In this document: positions 60,257-64,000 of the stretch, in pieces | Numbering within the stretch: the first letter of the stretch is position 1 | Layout: each line of letters starts with the position of its first letter | NCBI RefSeq assembly: GCF_927312905.1 | Contig: NZ_CAKMHQ010000051.1 | Span: forward strand, 1-64,000 | Reading direction: 5' to 3' | From: Candidatus Nitrotoga sp. 1052 | GTDB taxonomy: Bacteria > Pseudomonadota > Gammaproteobacteria > Burkholderiales > Gallionellaceae | DNA length: 64,000 nucleotides | Translations under genes and position numbers: made by a program | Notes under the pieces: model-generated | What the model saw: only the letters and a program-made list of their open reading frames with translations | Told to the model about the DNA's origin: nothing | Database searches by the model: none

Positions 60257-60617
60257 GTGACTAAAGCAACATCAATGTCCTCCACTTTCAGCTAAAAGTA
60301 GGAGAGTACTTAAGAGTTACAAATAACCGGGGGGAGGGATTATTTGCACTCATATTGTCGAAAAGTGGGGACAGTTGAATACTAAATTATTTTACTTAAA
60401 GCATCTGTACGGTATCGAACGAATATTCTTCAATTCGCACAATTCGGCAAGCTTGCATGCATAATTTTAGGGTTCAGTTCCACTTCATTGATTAAGTTGA
60501 TGCCATAGGTATTTGGATCTTCGTAATCAAAATTTATCTACAGAAAAAACTTGGTTTTTTATCAATTGTGTTTATTCGTACCTATGCACCTAGCTAAATG
60601 GCGCCAACACATCTACG
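60257..60617. other. Stretch without a gene between terminator and csbD
   Basis: I see no coding sequence. A poly-G-rich CCGGGGGGAGGGA (about 60329) stands out but suggests no function. Confidence 0.3.
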
Positions 60618-60806
60618 CTATGTTCGCTTCAGCCGCCATTTCTTGAGATCATTATTGAGATCACCAAAGTCAGCTTGGCTCTTACCAACATTCTTTTGGA
60701 TTTTCCCTTTTATTTCCAAGTCCTTATTTTCGGTGATTTTACCGGCGACCTCCTTGACTTTACCTATGACTTTATTAATACGACCCTTAACTTGATCTCT
60801 ATTCAT
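60618..60806 (-). CDS. CsbD family stress protein
   Basis: 62 aa. MNRDQVKGRINKVIGKVKEV and a lysine-rich repeat pattern (KLxGKxxxxxG) identify the CsbD-like family, small proteins induced by sigma-B in Bacillus and by general stress elsewhere. AGGGAACC lies before the ATG. The last residues (KKWRLKRT) are basic. No function is known beyond stress association. Confidence 0.85.
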   Translation of the reverse strand: MNRDQVKGRINKVIGKVKEVAGKITENKDLEIKGKIQKNVGKSQADFGDLNNDLKKWRLKRT

Positions 60807-61241
60807 GATGGTTCCCTAAGAAAATGAATGAAATATGATCTGAACTACGACTAGAACAACAGGGTAGGATAATGCACAAAATTCTATACTCAGTCAGTGC
60901 AGTACCGAACTTAAGGTAGACCATGCTGTGACGAATTTTTTATACTAAATTTAGATTTATGAATGGCAGCAGCGCCGCACCGGTCACTGCATAGCCCATA
61001 CCAACTTGTTGTATTCGTCGGGATTGATATAGTTGTGGCCGCATTGCTTCAATGATTTTGCGCATTGATAGAGACCCATTAATTTATTATTCACTATGTG
61101 CAATATCGCACAGACCATGCTCCAAAAGCTTTGTAATCTGTTTATGAATTAGCCAAATATGTGGCCAGTGGCCTTGGTGAAATTCTTAAGCGCGACATAA
61201 CATAATGTCAACTGAACAATTATTTATAAATGGAGTTACAC
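60807..61241. other. Stretch upstream of the EF-hand gene with a weak 41-codon ORF
   Basis: A minus-strand ORF (61065-60940) would encode MRKIIEAMRPQLYQSRRIQQ and then VGMGYAVTGAALLPFINLNL, with one hydrophobic stretch. No Shine-Dalgarno is seen, so I do not call it a gene. Nothing else is recognisable. Confidence 0.3.
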
Positions 61242-61697
61242 ATGAAAAAAACTTTTAGTTACCTCGCTATTGCGTCCTGTTTTGTATTGGGCACTACTTT
61301 AGCTCACGCTGATTCCGATGCATCTCATGGAAAGATGCAGGAAAAAATGGGAAAAATGCAGGAAAAAATGTTCAAAGCCATGGATGCAAATTCAGATGGA
61401 ATGGTCACCACGGACGAATTTAATGCTTTCCATGCAAAGAAATTTAAGGATCTAGATGCCAATGGAAACGGCCAACTTACCTTGGAAGAAATGAAGGCCG
61501 GATACAAGAAGATGATGGAGAAGATGAAGGATGATGGCGGACGCAAGAAAATGGAGGACGGTGAAATGGATTCCGATAGGGGTAAGGCACATCCCCAAAA
61601 GGACACCGGCAACCAAAAGAGCGAAAGTAGGGCTGCCGGTGGTTCCAGTGACTCATCATGCTGCTGGACTCCCGGGGATTCCGGTTCTAGTAGATGA
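61242..61697 (+). CDS. EF-hand domain periplasmic protein
   Basis: 151 aa. A signal peptide (MKKTFSYLAIASCFVLGTTL to AHA) is followed by a helical KMQEKMGKMQEKM segment and two EF-hand loops, DANSDGMVTTDE (about 47-58) and DANGNGQLTLEE (about 71-82), with Asp/Asn and Glu ligands suited to calcium. The C-terminal third is low-complexity and charged. TGGAG sits before the ATG at 61242. A one-codon-set longer start at 61230 is less likely. A calcium-binding or calcium-sensing role is inferred. Confidence 0.85.
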   Translation: MKKTFSYLAIASCFVLGTTLAHADSDASHGKMQEKMGKMQEKMFKAMDANSDGMVTTDEFNAFHAKKFKDLDANGNGQLTLEEMKAGYKKMMEKMKDDGGRKKMEDGEMDSDRGKAHPQKDTGNQKSESRAAGGSSDSSCCWTPGDSGSSR

Positions 61698-61967
61698 GGC
61701 AAGAAGATGGATGATAAAGATTAATAAATGGAGCCCCTTGCAAAAACCTGTCATTCGAATTTAGTTATGGTTCGCGTGAACGTTTAAAAAAAGGGGCGCC
61801 GCCAGTGTGAACAGGAGTCACCAAGTTATCAATGCGCGATGGGAATTGTTGTATTAGCTGAAAAGCTCAAAAATTGACTGCAACATGTTGCGTCAACTGC
61901 AATAGGTTAAGTTAATTGGCGACAATGGGATCAAATATCATATGTCGTCAAGGTCAAAAAGTTAATT

Positions 61968-62336
61968 CTATAAGCCTCTATTTTCTCCGCCAGTCTCAGA
62001 ATCCTCCACAGATGTCCGGCCGCTGGTTGGAGAGACATATTCCTCTTCACGTTCAATATTCCGATTACCATCCTCGGAAATTTGCTCAGAGAATCCGCCG
62101 TAGTCTGATTCATCGCCTATATTGGTCACATAGACTGGCCCACCTTTTTTGCTGCTTTCGTTGACTTCTTCATAATTGAATCTAGACGTCATTTTTCTTT
62201 CAATGGAAGCACTACCACTTTCATAAACGAATTTCCCAGCTCGACCGGTTATTTTGTGCCGCATATCTTCATCCTGATTATGTTTGCGATTACTATCAAC
62301 TTCATTGGCATGACGTCTGTTTTTATAGGTAAGCAT
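61968..62336 (-). CDS. Hypothetical hydrophilic protein
   Basis: 122 aa, unrecognised. It is highly charged and low in hydrophobic residues (Asn, Glu, Ser, Arg-rich), with no membrane helix, so it may be disordered. GGAGGAGACC lies just before the ATG on the minus strand, a strong Shine-Dalgarno, which argues that it is a real gene. Its neighbours are the EF-hand and CsbD genes. Confidence 0.6.
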   Translation of the reverse strand: MLTYKNRRHANEVDSNRKHNQDEDMRHKITGRAGKFVYESGSASIERKMTSRFNYEEVNESSKKGGPVYVTNIGDESDYGGFSEQISEDGNRNIEREEEYVSPTSGRTSVEDSETGGENRGL

Positions 62337-62625
62337 GATAGGTCTCCTCCTATTTCAGATACATTAACGCACTTGATCTGATGATGGTGGCATATGAATG
62401 TCTTTGGGATTCTATAACCATTAGAAGCTGCGTTTGCATAATAGGGCGATGCTCAAAAAAGAGAATAAGCAAATTGCTTATTTTTGATATCGGTTGGCAA
62501 TAGTGGAGTTCAACGGGTTAAGTCGCGATCATGTTTTCATAATGTGGCTGCGTGAATGCAGTGGGCAATAGGTAAGCGAACGGAAGTAGGGATTTTTCAT
62601 AGTTCTGTGCCTCTACTAATGCCTG

Positions 62626-62835
62626 TTATCTAATGCACGAGGCTGCTACTACCGCTCCCCACGAATCAAACGTCCAATGATAATCTCTATGCCCATTATA
62701 TTTTGTGCTTTCATGCAAATTGAATTCTTTTGATATGGTTTCAATTTCTATATCTAAACTTGCACTGAATTTGCTCACTATGATGTGAATAATAACTTCA
62801 TAATCAGGTATTTTAAACACAGTTCTTTCCATCAT
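62626..62835 (-). CDS. Hypothetical small protein
   Basis: 69 aa, unrecognised (MMERTVFKIPDYEVIIHIIV at the start, then helical). The first 25 residues are hydrophobic-alternating and could form a beta-strand. A GTG three codons earlier is open. AGGTG lies upstream of the ATG. It stands alone in AT-rich DNA. Confidence 0.4.
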   Translation of the reverse strand: MMERTVFKIPDYEVIIHIIVSKFSASLDIEIETISKEFNLHESTKYNGHRDYHWTFDSWGAVVAASCIR

Positions 62836-63235
62836 TATAAGCACCTACCAGTTAATAACCGAGTGGGTAAGATACTTAACCAATAAATGTAATAGCAAAT
62901 CATTTTTTCCCCCTGTAGGCATTAAGAGATAGTTAACACAACATCCCAGTTTGCAAAAATAATCCGCGTTATAGTGTTTCAGTGAGAATCGACAATATCT
63001 TACAAAAGATCGACTAGGCTACTAACATGAACCGCTTCAACCTAGTATCCCGCCTGTCAACCTACACCCTCAACTAAAAGTCAAAGATGTCGATAACGAA
63101 AGCTAAGGCAATCTAATGATGCGCTCGCTAACACGTTCAACACGATACTCAAATGATATCCAACACGCTAACTGGTTATCGAAACGTAACCGGGAAGTAC
63201 TAAGCAGCCCTACTCAGGCCATTTATTCAGACAAT
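62836..63235. other. Stretch without a gene before the tRNA-Asn remnant
   Basis: AT-rich. No gene, RNA or repeat is recognised. Confidence 0.35.
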
Positions 63236-63261
63236 AAAAAAGCCCTGCATCACTGCAAGGC
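63236..63261 (-). terminator. Terminator of the former tRNA-Asn unit
   Basis: On the minus strand GCCTTGCA pairs with TGCAGGGC around GTGA and runs into six T. It lies directly behind the tRNA-Asn 3' end. Confidence 0.85.
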
Positions 63262-63269
63262 TCTATATC

Positions 63270-63314
63270 TGGCTCCCCGACCTGGACTCGAACCAGGGAC
63301 CTGCGGATTAACAG
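63270..63314 (-). other. 3' half of tRNA-Asn (attachment-site remnant)
   Basis: On the minus strand CTGTTAATCCGCAGG is followed by TCCCTGGTTCGAGTCCAGG and TCGGGGAGCCA: the anticodon loop (GTT), variable loop, T-arm and acceptor 3' strand of tRNA-Asn with CCA. The D-arm and 5' acceptor strand are absent, and the DNA upstream is unrelated, so it cannot fold. Such 3' halves are typical of integrative elements that carry or displace part of a tRNA gene. Confidence 0.85.
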
Positions 63315-63724
63315 GAGCAGCCACTCTAAAAGTTATGCATCCAAAGTTGAAGAATCGGAAGAAAATTTTTACTGGGCATCGGTCAGATTGACACAAACCG
63401 AACTGGGGCCGAACCTGAGTTGCTCGAAATTGCACTGTTTTACTGTAATTTTGATTAAAAACAACAAATTATTAGTAGTTTCTACCGATCTGGCACCGAA
63501 AGGGCACTTATGGATTTGCTACCGGCTGAGTAAAACCGGAGCCGCAGGTAGCCCCACAATTACCCAAGGCAGTCCGCAGGGAGAGAGGATGGGGTAAGGC
63601 ATTCACCGCTGAAATTGCACCTGAGTGAATCATTTCTCGATTTATCAGAACTGCAATGCTGGTGCCATGGGAATAATGCATGAAATTGAATAAATATTAA
63701 CAAAAGTGCTTGACATTACGTTGT
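63315..63724. other. Stretch without a clear gene upstream of the DnaA boxes
   Basis: Open frames here do not resemble families I know. The rpmH/rnpA genes that often lie upstream of dnaA are not seen. Confidence 0.35.
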
Positions 63725-63923
63725 TTATTCACAAGTTACGAATATACCCAACAATGAAAATGGTTTTAGCGTTGTTTTTGAATGATAAATATAAGTAATT
63801 GTTTTTATTATTAATAAATGGCGCCTGTAAAATGAGCGATTGGATAAAATCATATATACTATTAGCAGTTAGCTTGCTTTTATTGAAAGTGTTCACATAG
63901 TTATCCACAGTTTTTGTGGACAA
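63725..63923. promoter_or_regulatory. AT-rich segment with DnaA boxes (candidate oriC)
   Basis: TTATTCACA (63725-63733) and TTATCCACA (63901-63909) match the TTATNCACA consensus. TGTGGACAA (63915-63923) is the reverse of TTGTCCACA, one mismatch from the strong box. A weaker GTGTTCACA is at about 63889. The stretch between is very AT-rich and could unwind. It precedes a gene start by 50 bases, as at a dnaA promoter-origin. Confidence 0.55.
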
Positions 63924-63973
63924 CAAAAATACATAATAAAGTCCATTAAGTTAGATCAATATAATAGAAATTT

Positions 63974-64000
63974 ATGGAAGAACTCTTACTAAAGTGCAAT
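63974..64000 (+). CDS. Start of a gene cut by the window end, possibly dnaA
   Basis: An ATG at 63974 opens MEELLLKCN and is cut at the window edge after nine codons. DnaA proteins of betaproteobacteria start with a similar short acidic-hydrophobic helix and a cysteine, and the DnaA boxes just upstream fit, but nine residues cannot prove it. No strong Shine-Dalgarno is visible. Confidence 0.4.

Noticed and set aside
63250-63435. 61-codon minus-strand open frame
   Set aside because: It covers the tRNA-Asn remnant and has no Shine-Dalgarno or family resemblance.

Overview
The window looks like the chromosome of a betaproteobacterium of the Nitrosomonadales/Gallionellaceae type. This rests on gene order (aroA-cmk, rpsA, ihfB, lapA, lapB, pyrF; sdhCDAB-sdhE-gltA-sucAB-lpd; tRNA-Leu-tig-clpP-clpX-lon-tRNA-Val-tRNA-Asp-ppiD) and on a base composition near 50% GC that drops in the last 5 kb. 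The genus is inference: the housekeeping proteins are plainly beta-like, but nothing here names a species.

Layout. (1) 0.85-7.3 kb: a tightly packed operon of rmuC, a type I DNA methyltransferase (hsdM), a half-size specificity subunit (hsdS), a DUF3696 AAA ATPase and a phospholipase-D-like protein. No hsdR is present, and I read it as a candidate defence locus. (2) 7.4-14.1 kb: housekeeping aroA-cmk fusion, rpsA, ihfB, lapA, lapB and pyrF. (3) 14.1-18.2 kb: an O-antigen ligase and three glycosyltransferases, one a GT10 fucosyltransferase. (4) 18.3-21.7 kb: comEA-like, cysM and an ABC-F ATPase. (5) 21.8-25.4 kb: a high-GC three-gene ABC efflux cassette between two 268-bp copies of the 5' end of the ABC-F gene. 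(6) 26-31 kb: parDE, ergothioneine genes egtB-egtD, a MITE-like repeat, rdgC and a membrane cytochrome. (7) 31.6-35 kb: an HDOD-GAF regulator and a DUF4188 gene among integrase, serine recombinase and IS110 remnants. (8) 35.6-47.8 kb: TCA-cycle operon, broken between sdhA and sdhB by a decayed DUF262-DUF1524 gene and a relic of the sdhA 3' end. (9) 48.2-57.2 kb: tRNAs and the protein quality-control genes tig, clpP, clpX, lon and ppiD, then fabI. (10) 57.4-63.3 kb: a graveyard of four different IS fragments, then an AT-rich stretch of small genes (LOTUS-like domain, CHRD/PEP-CTERM relic, CsbD, EF-hand, two unknowns) ending at a 3' half tRNA-Asn. (11) 63.7-64 kb: an AT-rich segment with DnaA boxes and the first codons of a gene, possibly oriC/dnaA.

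How it works together. The core carries complete modules: the succinate dehydrogenase subunits with their FAD assembly factor, citrate synthase and 2-oxoglutarate dehydrogenase; the ClpXP and Lon proteases with trigger factor; and LPS assembly control (LapA/LapB) beside LPS glycosylation genes. The accessory DNA is of two kinds. One is ordinary IS and integrase debris. The other is two cargo insertions (the exporter and the DUF262 gene), each flanked by a partial duplicate of the adjoining host gene, which suggests entry by homology at one end. The candidates I would follow first are the RmuC-HsdM-HsdS-ATPase-PLD operon and these duplication-flanked cargos.
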